Of a stretch of DNA of 64,000 nucleotides, positions 1-9,103 are shown piece after piece. Source of the DNA: Dehalococcoidia bacterium (GTDB lineage Bacteria > Chloroflexota > Dehalococcoidia > UBA2979); the NCBI GenBank assembly GCA_009379925.1, contig WHSU01000011.1, forward strand, positions 31,787-95,786, written 5' to 3'. A model generated the notes under the pieces. That model was not told where the DNA came from and made no database searches. It saw nothing but the letters and a program-made list of their open reading frames with translations. Position 1 is the stretch's first letter; every line of letters begins with the position of its first letter. Made by a program: the position numbers and the translations under genes.

Positions 1-942
1 CCCTCGGCGTACCGCGCCTGTCGAGCTCGCGGCGTGCCGGTCGTGCAGACCTTGCACAACTACCGACTGATCTGTCCGGCGGGGGTCCTGTACCGCGACG
101 AGAGTCCCTGCCACGACTGCGTCGGACACACACCGCTCGCCGCGGTCCGGCACGCCTGCTACCGGGACTCGCGGGCGCAGAGTGCCGTGGTCGCCGGCAT
201 GCTTACCGTCCATCGCGTGCGCCGCAGCTGGGCGCGCGACGTAGACCTCTTCGTCGCACCCTCCGAGGCATTGAAGCGGGAAGTCGTGGCAGGCGGAATC
301 GCCGGACTCGAAGCCGAGCGCATCGTGGTGAAGCCGCACTTCCTGTCGCCCGACCCCGGTGTGAGCGCGCAGCCTCGAGCCGGCGTGTTCTTCGCCGGAC
401 GCCTCGTCCCCAGCAAGGGTGTCGATACGCTGCTACGCGCCTGGCTGCATGAGGACATACCACTCACGCTTCGCATCGCAGGTGACGGCGAACTCTGCGA
501 ATCCGTCGAGGTCGCGGCGCAGCTCAGCCCCCGCATCGAGTACCTCGGCCGACTCCGTCACGACGAGGTGCTGGCCGAGATGGCGCGATCGATGGCCGTC
601 GTGTTTCCCTCGACCTGGGAAGAGCCCTTCGGGCTCGTCATGATCGAAGCGCTCGCGTCCGGCACGCCGGTGATCGCCTCGCGCGCAGGCGCGTTCTCCG
701 AAATCGCGCGAGACGGTGTGGACGGCCTGCTGTTCGAGCCGGGAGATGCCGCCGGCCTCGCGGCGCAGGTCCGCCGCCTCTGCACGGAACCGGCATTGGC
801 GCGCACGCTGGGAGCGCACGCGCGACGGTCGTTCGAGGCGAGGTACACGGCGGAGCAGAACTTCCCGCAGTTGCTCGGCATCTACGAGCGTGTCATGGGA
901 CCCGCGAGAGCATCTCGCACTCAGTACTCGGTTTCGGAATAG
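1..942 (+). CDS. Glycosyltransferase family 4, 5' end outside the window
   Basis: Cytoplasmic GT-B glycosyltransferase that probably adds a sugar from a nucleotide-sugar donor to a lipid-linked oligosaccharide. The frame is open at the left edge (first visible residues PSAYRACRARGVPVVQTLHN), so about 313 residues of the protein are seen and the N-terminus is missing. A Cys-containing segment with the pattern LICPAG...C..C lies near the visible start and is common in GT4 enzymes of capsule and exopolysaccharide loci. The donor-binding half shows FAGRLVPSKGVDTLL and the EX7E-type motif EEPFGLVMIEALASGTP. The next gene is also a polysaccharide glycosyltransferase. The sugar specificity cannot be read from the sequence. 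Confidence 0.9.
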   Translation, partial: PSAYRACRARGVPVVQTLHNYRLICPAGVLYRDESPCHDCVGHTPLAAVRHACYRDSRAQSAVVAGMLTVHRVRRSWARDVDLFVAPSEALKREVVAGGIAGLEAERIVVKPHFLSPDPGVSAQPRAGVFFAGRLVPSKGVDTLLRAWLHEDIPLTLRIAGDGELCESVEVAAQLSPRIEYLGRLRHDEVLAEMARSMAVVFPSTWEEPFGLVMIEALASGTPVIASRAGAFSEIARDGVDGLLFEPGDAAGLAAQVRRLCTEPALARTLGAHARRSFEARYTAEQNFPQLLGIYERVMGPARASRTQYSVSE

Positions 943-1029
943 CCACACGGAAAATGGTGACGCCCCCTGGACTCCCTGGATCGGGGTCGGCGCGAACAGC
1001 CGTCCCACGAGAAATACACGCTGCGCGGC

Positions 1030-1797
1030 GTGGCCGTGAACGCCACGACGTTCGACGGTGCCCTCGAGCGGCTGCTCCGGGCACCGGCCGACGGGAGCCA
1101 TCTGCGCGCCCACTTCTGCTCGGTGCACACGCTCATCGAGGCCACGGACAACCCGGAGCTGCGCGCCGCGCTGAACGACGCGGAGTTGATCGCGCCGGAC
1201 GGCATGCCGCTGGTCTGGGGCGGCCGGTTGCAGGGCTACCAGGTGGGACGCGTCTGCGGACCGGACCTCATGCTCGCACTGCTCGAACGCTCCGTGGCGA
1301 CCGGCGGGCGGCACTACTTCTACGGCGGCGCGGAGGGCGTCCCGGAGCAGCTGGCCGGACGCCTGCAGCAACGGTTCCCGGGCCTGGTGGTGGCCGGCGG
1401 CTACTCGCCGCCATTCCGCGCGCTGACGCCAGAGGAAGATGAGGCCGTCGTGCAGCACATCAACGAGGCGCGGCCCGACTACGTGTGGGTCGGCCTGGGG
1501 AGCCCGAAGCAGGACCTGTGGGTCGCCTCGCACTTCGGCCGGCTGGACGCCAGCGTCCTGCTGGCGGTGGGCGCGGCGTTCGACTTCCACACGGACCGCG
1601 TGAAGCGCGCGCCGCTGTGGATGCAGCGCGTCGGGCTCGAGTGGTTCTTTCGGCTCTCCACCGAACCAAGACGCCTCTGGAAGCGTTACACGATCATCAA
1701 CGCGCGCTTCGTCGCCCTGGTGGCGGCCGATGTCGTGCGGGGGGTGGCCGGACGGATCCGGGGTCCACGCGGGGCGGATCAGCGTCCCGGTCGATGA
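1030..1797 (+). CDS. WecG/TagA/CpsF-family glycosyltransferase
   Basis: Family GT26 membrane-associated glycosyltransferase, known members of which add ManNAc, ManNAcA or glucose to a polyprenyl-linked sugar. Diagnostic segments are APDGMPLVWGGR, GPDLM, FYGGAEGVPEQLA, VGLGSPKQDLWV and VGAAFDFHTDRVKRAPLWMQ, followed by the C-terminal EWFFRLSTEPRRLWKRY signature that closes the family. The 255-residue length is normal. The start is uncertain: an in-frame stop lies at 958-960 and the only usable start codons after it are GTG at 1030 and 1036, neither with a good ribosome site. Family homology begins right at this point, so little is missing. It follows the GT4 gene by 87 bases and very likely acts on the same exopolysaccharide. 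Confidence 0.88.
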   Translation: MAVNATTFDGALERLLRAPADGSHLRAHFCSVHTLIEATDNPELRAALNDAELIAPDGMPLVWGGRLQGYQVGRVCGPDLMLALLERSVATGGRHYFYGGAEGVPEQLAGRLQQRFPGLVVAGGYSPPFRALTPEEDEAVVQHINEARPDYVWVGLGSPKQDLWVASHFGRLDASVLLAVGAAFDFHTDRVKRAPLWMQRVGLEWFFRLSTEPRRLWKRYTIINARFVALVAADVVRGVAGRIRGPRGADQRPGR

Positions 1798-1943
1798 CTC
1801 TTACCCGTTCTTGTCGGAATCGCAAGACGGCCGATGGCCGCGCTGCCGCATAATCGAGTGAGGCCTGTTGCAGGGCTGCGGGACGCCGGACGGGACTCCC
1901 CACACGCGTCGGCCAAGTCGCCCACGGAAGTTTGGAGTGAGAC

Positions 1944-2951
1944 GTGAGCAATGAGCTGGTAGTGGTCGCGGGGGCCGGGGGCTTCATTGGCGGGCACCTG
2001 ATCGCAGACCTGCGGCGCGACGGCTATACGAACCTCCGCGCCGTCGACATCAAGCCGCTGGACGACTGGTACCAGACCTTCGATGACGTCGAGAACCTGC
2101 AACTCGACCTGTCCCGGCTGGAGAACGGCCAGCGCGCCAGCGAAGGCGCCGCCGAGGTCTATCAGCTGGCCGCGGACATGGGCGGCATGGGGTTCATCGA
2201 GACCAACCGTGCGCTCTGCATGCTCTCCGTGCTCACCAGCACCCACATGCTCGTGGCCGCGCGCGACCAGGGGGTCGGGCGCTTCTTCTACTCCTCCTCT
2301 GCCTGCGTCTACAACGAGGAGAAGCAGCGCGACGAAGAAGTCATCCCGCTGCGCGAAGAGGACGCCTACCCGGCCATGCCGGAGGACGGCTACGGCTGGG
2401 AAAAGCTGTTCACAGAGCGCATGGCGCGCCATTTCCGCGAGGACTTCGGGCTCACGACGCGCGTCGCCCGCTACCACAACGTCTACGGCCCTCTGGGCAC
2501 ATGGGAGGGTGGGCGCGAGAAGGCGCCGGCCGCCATCTGCCGCAAGGTCATCGAGGCCAAGCTGACCGGCAATCGCGAGATCGAGATCTGGGGCGACGGC
2601 AAGCAGACCCGTAGCTTCATGTACATCGACGACTGCCTGCAGGGGACGCGGGCGATCCTGGCCAGCGATCACGTCCTGGAGCCCGTCAACCTGGGCTCCA
2701 GCGAGTTGGTGACCATCAACCAGCTCGTCGACATCGTGGAAGAGATCGCCGGGATCACGCTGGAGCGCCGCTACAAGCTGGACGCACCGAAGGGCGTGAA
2801 CGGCCGCAACAGCGACAACACGAAAATCGTCGAATACCTCGGCTGGGAGCCCAGCATCCGGCTGCGCGACGGCATGGAGCGCACCTACCGCTGGATCGAG
2901 CAGGAGTACGTGACGAAGTATGGGGCGCCCGTCGTGGCGTCGTCCACCTAA
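1944..2951 (+). CDS. GDP-mannose 3,5-epimerase-like NAD-dependent epimerase
   Basis: Extended short-chain dehydrogenase/epimerase of 335 residues. It has the Rossmann motif GAGGFIG (residues 10-16) and the catalytic Y150-G-W-E-K154. Family knowledge: plant GDP-D-mannose 3',5'-epimerase carries a very similar core, and the hallmark stretches ADMGGMGFI (78-85), the acid/base Cys in SSACVY (C121), YGPLGTW, GGREKAPAA (K193), GDGKQTRSFMYIDDC and GRNSDN are all present here. The predicted reaction is GDP-mannose to GDP-L-galactose or GDP-L-gulose. A CATAAT box lies at 1849-1854 upstream. The gene lies between glycosyltransferases and the chain-length kinase, so it probably supplies an L-hexose for the same polymer. 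A different NDP-sugar substrate remains possible. Confidence 0.88.
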   Translation: MSNELVVVAGAGGFIGGHLIADLRRDGYTNLRAVDIKPLDDWYQTFDDVENLQLDLSRLENGQRASEGAAEVYQLAADMGGMGFIETNRALCMLSVLTSTHMLVAARDQGVGRFFYSSSACVYNEEKQRDEEVIPLREEDAYPAMPEDGYGWEKLFTERMARHFREDFGLTTRVARYHNVYGPLGTWEGGREKAPAAICRKVIEAKLTGNREIEIWGDGKQTRSFMYIDDCLQGTRAILASDHVLEPVNLGSSELVTINQLVDIVEEIAGITLERRYKLDAPKGVNGRNSDNTKIVEYLGWEPSIRLRDGMERTYRWIEQEYVTKYGAPVVASST

Positions 2952-3066
2952 ACAACCGAGCGGTGTCGCGCGTTTGAGATATGCCGCGATTGTGTGGCGA
3001 TCTGGGCTCTGGCACACTGATCAAGGGCATTCGCCGACCCGCGCGGGGTAGTAGGGAACGCTCCCG

Positions 3067-4455
3067 GTGGAATTTCCACAATACGTAGCGATGTTGCGCC
3101 GCTGGTGGTGGCTGGTCGTCGCGAGCATCGTGATAGGTGGCGGCCTCGCCTACTGGCTGAGTTCCCAGGGCCCGGCTACGTACCGGTCGACGACTACGCT
3201 GCTGGTCCAGCAGCAGCAGACACCGGGCGTCTTCCAGCCCGCCGACTTCCAGACCAGCCAGCTGCTCGCCAACACGTTCGCGCGCCTCATCACGTTGCGC
3301 CCGGTGCTCGAAGAAGCGATCGAGGCGGGTCGACTGGACCTCAGCCCGCAGCAGCTCGAGCGGCGTCTCGAGGTGACGCCGGAACTGGACTCGACGTTGC
3401 TCGAGATCACCGCATCGGCAAGCAACGCGGAGGGCGCCGCGCACATCGCGAACACGGTCGCGCAGACCTTCGTGAACTCCACGCAGCCCGTGCTGCAGAT
3501 ATCGACCGGCACGGTGTCCGTCGTCGAGCCGGCTCTGGTCCCGGGCGCACCGGAGGCAAGCCCGGTCATGCTCAACACGATCCTGGGGGCCGTCCTGGCG
3601 GCCATCGGCGGTGTCGCGCTCATCCTCATCTTCGAGAGCCTCGACAGCCGGCTGCGGCGCGCGGGCGACGTGGCGACGCTGGTCGGACTTCCGGCACTCG
3701 GACGCGTCCACCGCTTTCGAGGCGACCGCCACAACGGTGGCGGCGTCCTCGCGGATCCGCAGTCAGATGTCACTGAAGACTACCGCGCGCTGCGCACCAC
3801 ACTCTCGACGCGCCTTGGCCTGAGCCAGGGCTCGAAGGCGCTGCTGATCGCCAGTCCCGCCCCCGGCGACGGGAAGACGGCAACCACAGCCAACCTGGCC
3901 ACTGTCTTCGGCCTGGCCGGCCGGCACGTCGTGATCGTGGACGCGGACCTGCGCGCCCCCGAAATGCACGATGTCTTCGGGCTGCGGAACGCCGCGGGCC
4001 TGACGACGTACCTCAACCGTCCGGACGTGGACGTGGAAGCCGTCGTCCAGCGCACCTCCCAGCCGAACGTGTGGGTGATCCCGGCCGGGCCAACGGTCCC
4101 CAACCCTTCCGAACTCCTCGGCTCCGACCGCATGCACGAGTTGTTGGACGCCCTGCGCGAGCAGTACGACGTGGTGCTCCTGGACAGCACTCCGCTCCTC
4201 GCCGTGACCGACGCCACCGTGGTGGCGGCCATTACGGACGCGTCCGTGATGGTGGTCAGGCCCAGCAAGACGCGCCGCGAGGAACTCACCGCGGCCCTGG
4301 ACGAACTCGACGAGGCGGGGCGGCCCGTGCTTGGAGTGGTCCTGAACCAGATCGGGCGCCAGGAAGCCGCGCGCCTGTACAGCCGCCCGAGCGGGACCGT
4401 CACGGACCGGCTCCCGGAGACCCTGCCTCAGCCGCGCGTGGGGCGAGAGATCTAG
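3067..4455 (+). CDS. Wzz chain-length domain fused to CpsD-type tyrosine kinase
   Basis: Polysaccharide co-polymerase and BY-kinase in one 462-residue chain. A Wzz domain is bracketed by two membrane helices (about residues 14-31 and 168-188), followed by a cytoplasmic P-loop kinase with Walker A APGDGKTA (265-272), Walker A' VVIVDADLR (288-296) and Walker [16 protein letters not shown] (369-383). Such proteins control polymer length and export in Wzy-dependent pathways. Unlike most BY-kinases, the C-terminal tail ([24 protein letters not shown] region) has no tyrosine cluster; the last Tyr is in the RLYSRPSG segment. The start is GTG at 3067 just before the [14 protein letters not shown] segment. 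cysC begins 77 bases downstream on the same strand. Confidence 0.9.
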   Translation: MEFPQYVAMLRRWWWLVVASIVIGGGLAYWLSSQGPATYRSTTTLLVQQQQTPGVFQPADFQTSQLLANTFARLITLRPVLEEAIEAGRLDLSPQQLERRLEVTPELDSTLLEITASASNAEGAAHIANTVAQTFVNSTQPVLQISTGTVSVVEPALVPGAPEASPVMLNTILGAVLAAIGGVALILIFESLDSRLRRAGDVATLVGLPALGRVHRFRGDRHNGGGVLADPQSDVTEDYRALRTTLSTRLGLSQGSKALLIASPAPGDGKTATTANLATVFGLAGRHVVIVDADLRAPEMHDVFGLRNAAGLTTYLNRPDVDVEAVVQRTSQPNVWVIPAGPTVPNPSELLGSDRMHELLDALREQYDVVLLDSTPLLAVTDATVVAAITDASVMVVRPSKTRREELTAALDELDEAGRPVLGVVLNQIGRQEAARLYSRPSGTVTDRLPETLPQPRVGREI

Positions 4456-4532
4456 TACAACATGGCGCCGGATGCGCCCCAGCCCGACCGTCTCGACAGC
4501 ACTCGAGGCGGTGGCGGAGAGGCATCGAGAGA

Positions 4533-5099
4533 GTGCATCAGCCACAGACTGGCTTCGTGATCTGGTTCACCGGGCTCTCCGGCGCCGGGAAGTCCACGCT
4601 GTCCCACCGCGTGGGCGAGGAGCTTCAGCGCCGGCTCGCACACGTGGAGGTCCTGGACGGTGATGAGGTGCGCACCCACCTCTCGAAGGGCCTGGGCTTC
4701 ACCCGCGAGGACCGCGACACGAACGTGCTCCGCATCGGTTTCGTCTCCAAGCTCCTCGCGCGTCACGGTGTGGCCGTGCTGGTCGCGGCGATCGCCCCGT
4801 ACGCGGACACCCGCCAGCGGGTCCGTCAGGGCATCGAGCGCTTCGTCGAGGTGCATGTCGACTGTCCGCTGGAGGAACTGGAAGCGCGGGACGTCAAAGG
4901 GCTGTACGCACGGGCGCGACGCGGTGAGTTGGAACATTTCACCGGCATCTCCGACCCCTACGAGGCGCCGGCGTCTCCGGAGATTCGCGTCGACACCTCG
5001 CGCCATTCGCCGGACGAGTCGGTCGCGATGATCCTGCGCTGGCTTGAGCAACACGAATGTATTCCGGCCGTGCGCGATGCCGCGCTGGCCGACCGATGA
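4533..5099 (+). CDS. cysC: Adenylylsulfate (APS) kinase
   Basis: Phosphorylates adenosine 5'-phosphosulfate to PAPS, the activated sulfate donor. The protein has 188 residues when started at GTG 4533, which places Walker [10 protein letters not shown] within the first 20 residues as is normal for CysC. Other family stretches are [31 protein letters not shown], the [12 protein letters not shown] segment (usually ISPY.S.R), [19 protein letters not shown] and the terminal IRVDTS. No other start gives a sensible N-terminus. The stop overlaps the ATG of the next gene (ATGA at 5096-5099), so the two are probably translationally coupled. Because PAPS rather than APS is the end product, both sulfonation and assimilation are possible. 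Confidence 0.93.
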   Translation: MHQPQTGFVIWFTGLSGAGKSTLSHRVGEELQRRLAHVEVLDGDEVRTHLSKGLGFTREDRDTNVLRIGFVSKLLARHGVAVLVAAIAPYADTRQRVRQGIERFVEVHVDCPLEELEARDVKGLYARARRGELEHFTGISDPYEAPASPEIRVDTSRHSPDESVAMILRWLEQHECIPAVRDAALADR

Positions 5100-6190
5100 A
5101 CGCGGGTGGGAACGAGACTGCCATGACCGACCTCGATCAGATGGACACGTTTGACCGCCTGGACCCGACCGGCGTCCATCGACGTATCGCTGCCTTCACC
5201 GAGGACGCACGGGCGGCGTGGGCGCTTGGCCGCGCCTTCGAGCCACCCGCTTCCTTCCGCGCGCCCCGGCGTGTCGTCGTGCTGGGGATGGGCGGTTCCG
5301 CGATCGGCGCCGACATCGCGGGGACGCTCGCGCTGCGCCGGACCGCCGTCCCGCTGCAGGTCGTGCGCGGCTCCGCGGTGCCGCCCGTGGACGACGAGAC
5401 GCTAGTGATCGCCTCGTCGCACTCGGGTGAGACGTGGGAGGTGCTCTCGGCGTTCGAAGCGGTGCTCGCCGGGCCCGGCATGCACATGGCGATCACGCAG
5501 GGCGGCCGCCTGGGCGAACTGTGCGAAGGGCACGGGGCGCCCGTCGCGCGTTACCGCTACGATGGCGAGCCGCGGGCGGCGCTCGCGTATGGGGTATTCC
5601 TGTTGCTCGGCGTGCTCGACCGGCTCGGCGTCGCCGTGGTGACCGAGGACGAGGTGGTCGCCGCGCTGGCTGAGGTCGACGAGCAGGGCGCGGACTGGGG
5701 GACGCAGTCTCCCGTCGCCGGGAACCTGGCGAAGCGCCTCGCGGGCTCGCTGGACGGGCGGCTACCCGTGATCGTGGGGGACGGCCCGCTGCAAGTCGCG
5801 GCGCTGCGTTGGCAGAACCAGTTGAACGAGAATGCCAAGCGCTGGGCGTTCCACGCGGCGCTGCCGGAACTGGCCCACAACCTGGTAGAGGCCTTCGGCC
5901 GGCCGTCAGCGGTCCCGTTCCGCCTGATCGTCCTGGAGAGTCCCTTCGGCGACGCACATTCGCGGCGCCGCAACGACGTGATCCTGGAGCAGCTGGCGCA
6001 GAGCCGGGTGGATGCGGAGCGCGTGCGGCTGGAGGCGCGGAGCGCGCTGGCTGCGCTGCTGGTCGCCTGCCACCTGGGTGACTGGACTTCGCTCTATGCG
6101 GCCTTACTGGACGGCGTGGACCCGTCGCCGGTGCCGGTCCTCACCCGCTTCAAAGAATCGCTGGCGTCTGTCATCGGCGGCGCGCGATGA
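5096..6190 (+). CDS. Bifunctional phosphoglucose/phosphomannose isomerase (SIS family)
   Basis: Interconverts glucose 6-phosphate, fructose 6-phosphate and mannose 6-phosphate. The first SIS domain has [15 protein letters not shown] and the phosphosugar loop [13 protein letters not shown]; the C-terminal bact-PGI-type domain has [26 protein letters not shown] and [12 protein letters not shown], replacing the usual NHNE region. The length of 364 residues is slightly above the family average. ATG 5096 overlaps the cysC stop; ATG 5123 is an alternative that lacks the first nine residues. Its own stop overlaps the cysD start (ATGA at 6187-6190). This places a sugar-phosphate enzyme inside a PAPS-synthesis operon. 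In this locus the likely job is mannose 6-phosphate supply for GDP-mannose. Confidence 0.87.
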   Translation: MNAGGNETAMTDLDQMDTFDRLDPTGVHRRIAAFTEDARAAWALGRAFEPPASFRAPRRVVVLGMGGSAIGADIAGTLALRRTAVPLQVVRGSAVPPVDDETLVIASSHSGETWEVLSAFEAVLAGPGMHMAITQGGRLGELCEGHGAPVARYRYDGEPRAALAYGVFLLLGVLDRLGVAVVTEDEVVAALAEVDEQGADWGTQSPVAGNLAKRLAGSLDGRLPVIVGDGPLQVAALRWQNQLNENAKRWAFHAALPELAHNLVEAFGRPSAVPFRLIVLESPFGDAHSRRRNDVILEQLAQSRVDAERVRLEARSALAALLVACHLGDWTSLYAALLDGVDPSPVPVLTRFKESLASVIGGAR

Positions 6191-7188
6191 GCAACGGCGA
6201 TCGTGCCGCATCGACTGCCGCCGGCGGGCAGGGCGGGAACCGGAAGGTGGGTGAGCCCGTGTCCTACAAGCCAGGATTGGGAATGGCGTACGAACTGAGC
6301 CACCTGGGAGCGCTGGAGGCGGAGGCCATCCACATCATCCGGGAGGTGGCGGCGGAGTTCGAGCGCCCGGGCCTGCTCTTCTCCGGCGGCAAGGACTCGA
6401 TCGTCATGCTGCGGCTGGCGGAGAAGGCGTTCTGGCCCCAGAGACTCCCGTTCCCCGTCGTCCACATCGACACCGGCCACAACTTCCCGGAGGTCATGGA
6501 GTTCCGTGACCGCCGCGTCGCGGAAATGAGCATCCGCCTGGTCGTCGGGTCCGTGCAGGACGCCATCGACGCCGGCCGCGTCGTCGAGGAGCGGGGGCCG
6601 CGGGCTTCGCGGAACCGCCTCCAGACGACCGTGCTGCTGGACACGATCCAGCAGCACGCCTTCGACGCGGTGTTCGGCGGCGCGCGTCGCGACGAGGAGC
6701 GTGCCCGCGCCAAGGAGCGCATCTACTCGTTCCGCGACGAGTTCGGGCAGTGGGACCCGAAGCAGCAGCGCCCCGAGTTGTGGAACCTGTACAACGGACG
6801 CCACCGCAAGGGTGAGCACATCCGCGTCTTCCCGCTGTCCAACTGGACCGAGTTGGACATCTGGCAGTACCTGGCGCAGGAGCAGCTCGAGATCCCATCG
6901 GTCTACTACGCGCACCGCCGCGAGGTCTTCCAGCGCGACGGCATGCTGATGGCGACCAGCCCGTTCCTGGAGCAACTGGAGGGCGAGGAGCCCTTCGAGG
7001 CGACCGTGCGCTTCCGGACCATCGGCGACATGACCTGCACGGCCGCCGTCGCCTCGGAGGCCGCCGACGTCGAGACGATCGTGGCGGAGATCGCTGCCAC
7101 CCGGATCACCGAGCGCGGCGCCTCGCGAGCCGACGACCGGACCTCCGACGCGGCGATGGAAGACCGCAAACGCGAGGGATACTTCTAG
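6187..7188 (+). CDS. cysD: Sulfate adenylyltransferase subunit 2
   Basis: Small, ATP-pyrophosphatase-fold subunit of ATP sulfurylase, which makes APS from ATP and sulfate together with CysN. The PP-loop reads SGGKDSIVMLRLAEKAF, preceded by LEAEAIHIIREVAAEFERP, and later shows HIDTGHNFPEVMEFRD, FGGARRDEERARAKERIYSFRD, PLSNWTELDIWQY and RFRTIGDMTCTAAV, all typical of CysD. The 333-residue chain has an N-terminal extension of about 30 low-complexity residues (GGQGGNRK) before the core. An internal start at GTG 6259 could give a shorter protein, but the ATGA overlap with the preceding isomerase favours 6187. Confidence 0.95.
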   Translation: MSNGDRAASTAAGGQGGNRKVGEPVSYKPGLGMAYELSHLGALEAEAIHIIREVAAEFERPGLLFSGGKDSIVMLRLAEKAFWPQRLPFPVVHIDTGHNFPEVMEFRDRRVAEMSIRLVVGSVQDAIDAGRVVEERGPRASRNRLQTTVLLDTIQQHAFDAVFGGARRDEERARAKERIYSFRDEFGQWDPKQQRPELWNLYNGRHRKGEHIRVFPLSNWTELDIWQYLAQEQLEIPSVYYAHRREVFQRDGMLMATSPFLEQLEGEEPFEATVRFRTIGDMTCTAAVASEAADVETIVAEIAATRITERGASRADDRTSDAAMEDRKREGYF

Positions 7189-7269
7189 CGCGAGACCGCC
7201 TCGTTACACGCACCCAGCAGCCGCGCAGTCGCATCGAGATCGCGCCGCGGCACCTCGGAAGGGCCCCTC

Positions 7270-8526
7270 ATGGAACTCCTGCGCTTCGCCACCGTCGGCT
7301 CTGTGGACGACGGGAAGAGCACCCTGATCGGCCGCCTGCTCTACGACTCGAAGTCGATCCTGCAGGACGCGTGGGACGCCATGGAGCGCACCTCGAAGTC
7401 CCGCGGCGACGAGTACGTGAACCTGGCGCTGCTGACGGATGGCCTGCGCGCGGAGCGGGAGCAGGGCATCACCATCGATGTCGCCTACCGCTACTTCGCC
7501 ACGCCCAAGCGGAAGTTCATCATCGCGGACACCCCCGGGCACATCCAGTACACGCGCAACATGGTGACGGGCGCCTCCACGGCCGACCTAGCGTTGATCC
7601 TGATCGACGCGCGGGAGGGAATGGTGGAGCAGTCCCGGCGGCATGCCTTCATCTCCAGCCTGCTCGGCATCCCCCACCTGGTCGTCTGCGTCAACAAGAT
7701 GGACCTGGTGGACTATGACCGCGCGGTGTTCGACCGCATCAAGGCGGAGTTCACGGCCTTCGCCAGCCGGCTCCAGGTGACCGATGTCACCTTCGTGCCC
7801 ATCTCTGCGCTCAAGGGCGACAACGTCGTCGACCGCTCCGAGCACATGCCCTGGTACCAGGGCCCCACGCTGATGCACCACCTGGAGGAGGTGCACATTG
7901 CGTCGGACGACAACTACATCGATGTGCGGTTCCCCGTGCAGTACGTGATCCGCCCACAGAGCAGCGACTACCCGGACTATCGGGGCTACGCCGGCACCGT
8001 CGCCGGCGGCGTCCTCCGCCCCGGGGACGACGTGGTGGTGTTGCCCTCCGGCTTCAGCACGCGCGTCGCCGGCATCGACACCTGTGACGGCCCGGTCCGC
8101 GAGGCGTTCCCGCCGATGTCCGTCATCGTGCGGCTGGAGGATGACCTCGACGTCTCACGGGGCGACATGATCTGCCGCCCACAGAACCGGCCCACGGCGT
8201 CCCACGACGTGGAGGCAATGGTTTGCTGGATGTCGGAGGACACGGAACTGGCGCCCGGCCGCCGGTACTCGCTGAAGCACACGACGCGCAGCGTGCGCAC
8301 CGTCGTCCAGGACATCCGCTATCGCATTGACGTGAACACGCTACATCGGGACCTGGGCGTGGAGGGGCTGAAGCTGAACGAGATCGGGCGCATCCACCTG
8401 CGCACCACGGCCCCGCTCTTCTTCGACGAGTACCGGCGCAACCGCCTCACCGGCAGCTTCATCCTCGTGGACGAGGCTACCAACAACACGGTCGGCGCCG
8501 GCATGATCTTGCACCCGACGGACTGA
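7270..8526 (+). CDS. cysN: Sulfate adenylyltransferase subunit 1 (GTPase)
   Basis: Large GTPase subunit that drives APS formation by CysD. An EF-Tu-like G domain has GSVDDGKSTLIGRLLYDSK (G1), GITIDVAYRYF (G2 region), ADTPGHIQY (G3) and CVNKMDL (G4), followed by the beta-barrel domains (SSDYPDYRGYAGTVAGG; a C-terminal IGRIHLRTTAPLFFDEYRRN). At 418 residues it ends where other bacterial CysN proteins end or continue into a CysC domain; here CysC is a separate gene three positions upstream. It lies 81 bases after cysD on the same strand, so a shared transcript is likely. A GC-rich hairpin follows the stop. Confidence 0.95.
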   Translation: MELLRFATVGSVDDGKSTLIGRLLYDSKSILQDAWDAMERTSKSRGDEYVNLALLTDGLRAEREQGITIDVAYRYFATPKRKFIIADTPGHIQYTRNMVTGASTADLALILIDAREGMVEQSRRHAFISSLLGIPHLVVCVNKMDLVDYDRAVFDRIKAEFTAFASRLQVTDVTFVPISALKGDNVVDRSEHMPWYQGPTLMHHLEEVHIASDDNYIDVRFPVQYVIRPQSSDYPDYRGYAGTVAGGVLRPGDDVVVLPSGFSTRVAGIDTCDGPVREAFPPMSVIVRLEDDLDVSRGDMICRPQNRPTASHDVEAMVCWMSEDTELAPGRRYSLKHTTRSVRTVVQDIRYRIDVNTLHRDLGVEGLKLNEIGRIHLRTTAPLFFDEYRRNRLTGSFILVDEATNNTVGAGMILHPTD

Positions 8527-8566
8527 GGGGCCCGCTCCGGACCGCTCATCGCCCGGACGTCCGCAT

Positions 8567-8586
8567 TCCGCCGGCTCTCCGGCGGA
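8567..8586 (+). terminator. GC-rich hairpin after cysN
   Basis: Perfect 8-bp stem with a 4-base loop (TCCGCCGG-CTCT-CCGGCGGA) 40 bases after the cysN stop. There is no U-tract, so it may be a weak or factor-assisted terminator, or an mRNA-end stabilising hairpin. Confidence 0.45.
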
Positions 8587-8786
8587 GCAACGCCTCCGGG
8601 CCTCGCCGTGCCCCTCGACCGTACGCCGCACCCACGCCTGTCGCTCGACGGTGAGGACCGCCGGCGCATTCGCGCGACGCCGCTCTGTCCTGCTCGTTCG
8701 GCGGGGAATCTTGAACTTCCCTGACGCCGCGTGCCGGACCGCGTCGCGTTTTCTCGCTCATTCAGGTGTGCTCAGGAACTGAATCG

Positions 8787-8816
8787 CTGACATGCTACCT
8801 AAGACGCGTTTATGCT
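8787..8816 (+). promoter_or_regulatory. Candidate sigma-70-type promoter for the beta-helix gene
   Basis: CTGACA (8787-8792), an 18-base spacer, then TATGCT (8811-8816). This AT-rich patch stands out in the GC-rich gap. If used, transcription would start near 8823, about 280 bases before the start codon at 9104. Confidence 0.4.
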
Positions 8817-9103
8817 CTGTCGATAACTTTGCATGACCCCTGGGCATCCACTGCCTAGACTTGCGGCGGTCGCCCCGGCGACAGGTTGAGACTTCGTTCC
8901 CAACGCCGCGCACTCTCCCCGGCCCGGCATCGCGGCAAGCCACCCCACCCTGATCAGGTGCGGGGCTGTGTCGCTGCATACCCAGGCGGTCCCGCATGGA
9001 GGCGGGCCCGTACCGGAGGGGCAGGGCGGACGGACGGACTCTCGGGCAGGCAGCTGGCAGAGCCAACCAAGGATGAAGCAAGGAAGCTGGCAATCCGAGG
9101 CAC

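Larger units (their letters stand above)
8527..9103. other. 577-base non-coding gap with a probable long mRNA leader
   Basis: No convincing protein gene is found on either strand. The first part holds the hairpin after cysN. A promoter-like pair sits at 8787-8816, and the remaining 280 bases or so before the beta-helix gene are GC-rich with several short stems, for example CCCGC/GCGGG arms at 8991-8995 and 9002-9006. I compared it by eye with cyclic-di-GMP and cobalamin riboswitch cores and found no convincing match. The leader may be regulatory, but this rests only on its length. Confidence 0.4.

Noticed and set aside
1779..3017. Long open frame (412 codons) on the minus strand opposite the epimerase gene
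   Set aside because: High-GC shadow frame: no family sequence, and it lies fully antisense to a well-supported gene.
8940..9020. Leader segment that looked like a cyclic-di-GMP riboswitch
   Set aside because: The GACGCAAAGC and GCAAACC core elements are absent; only generic stems remain.
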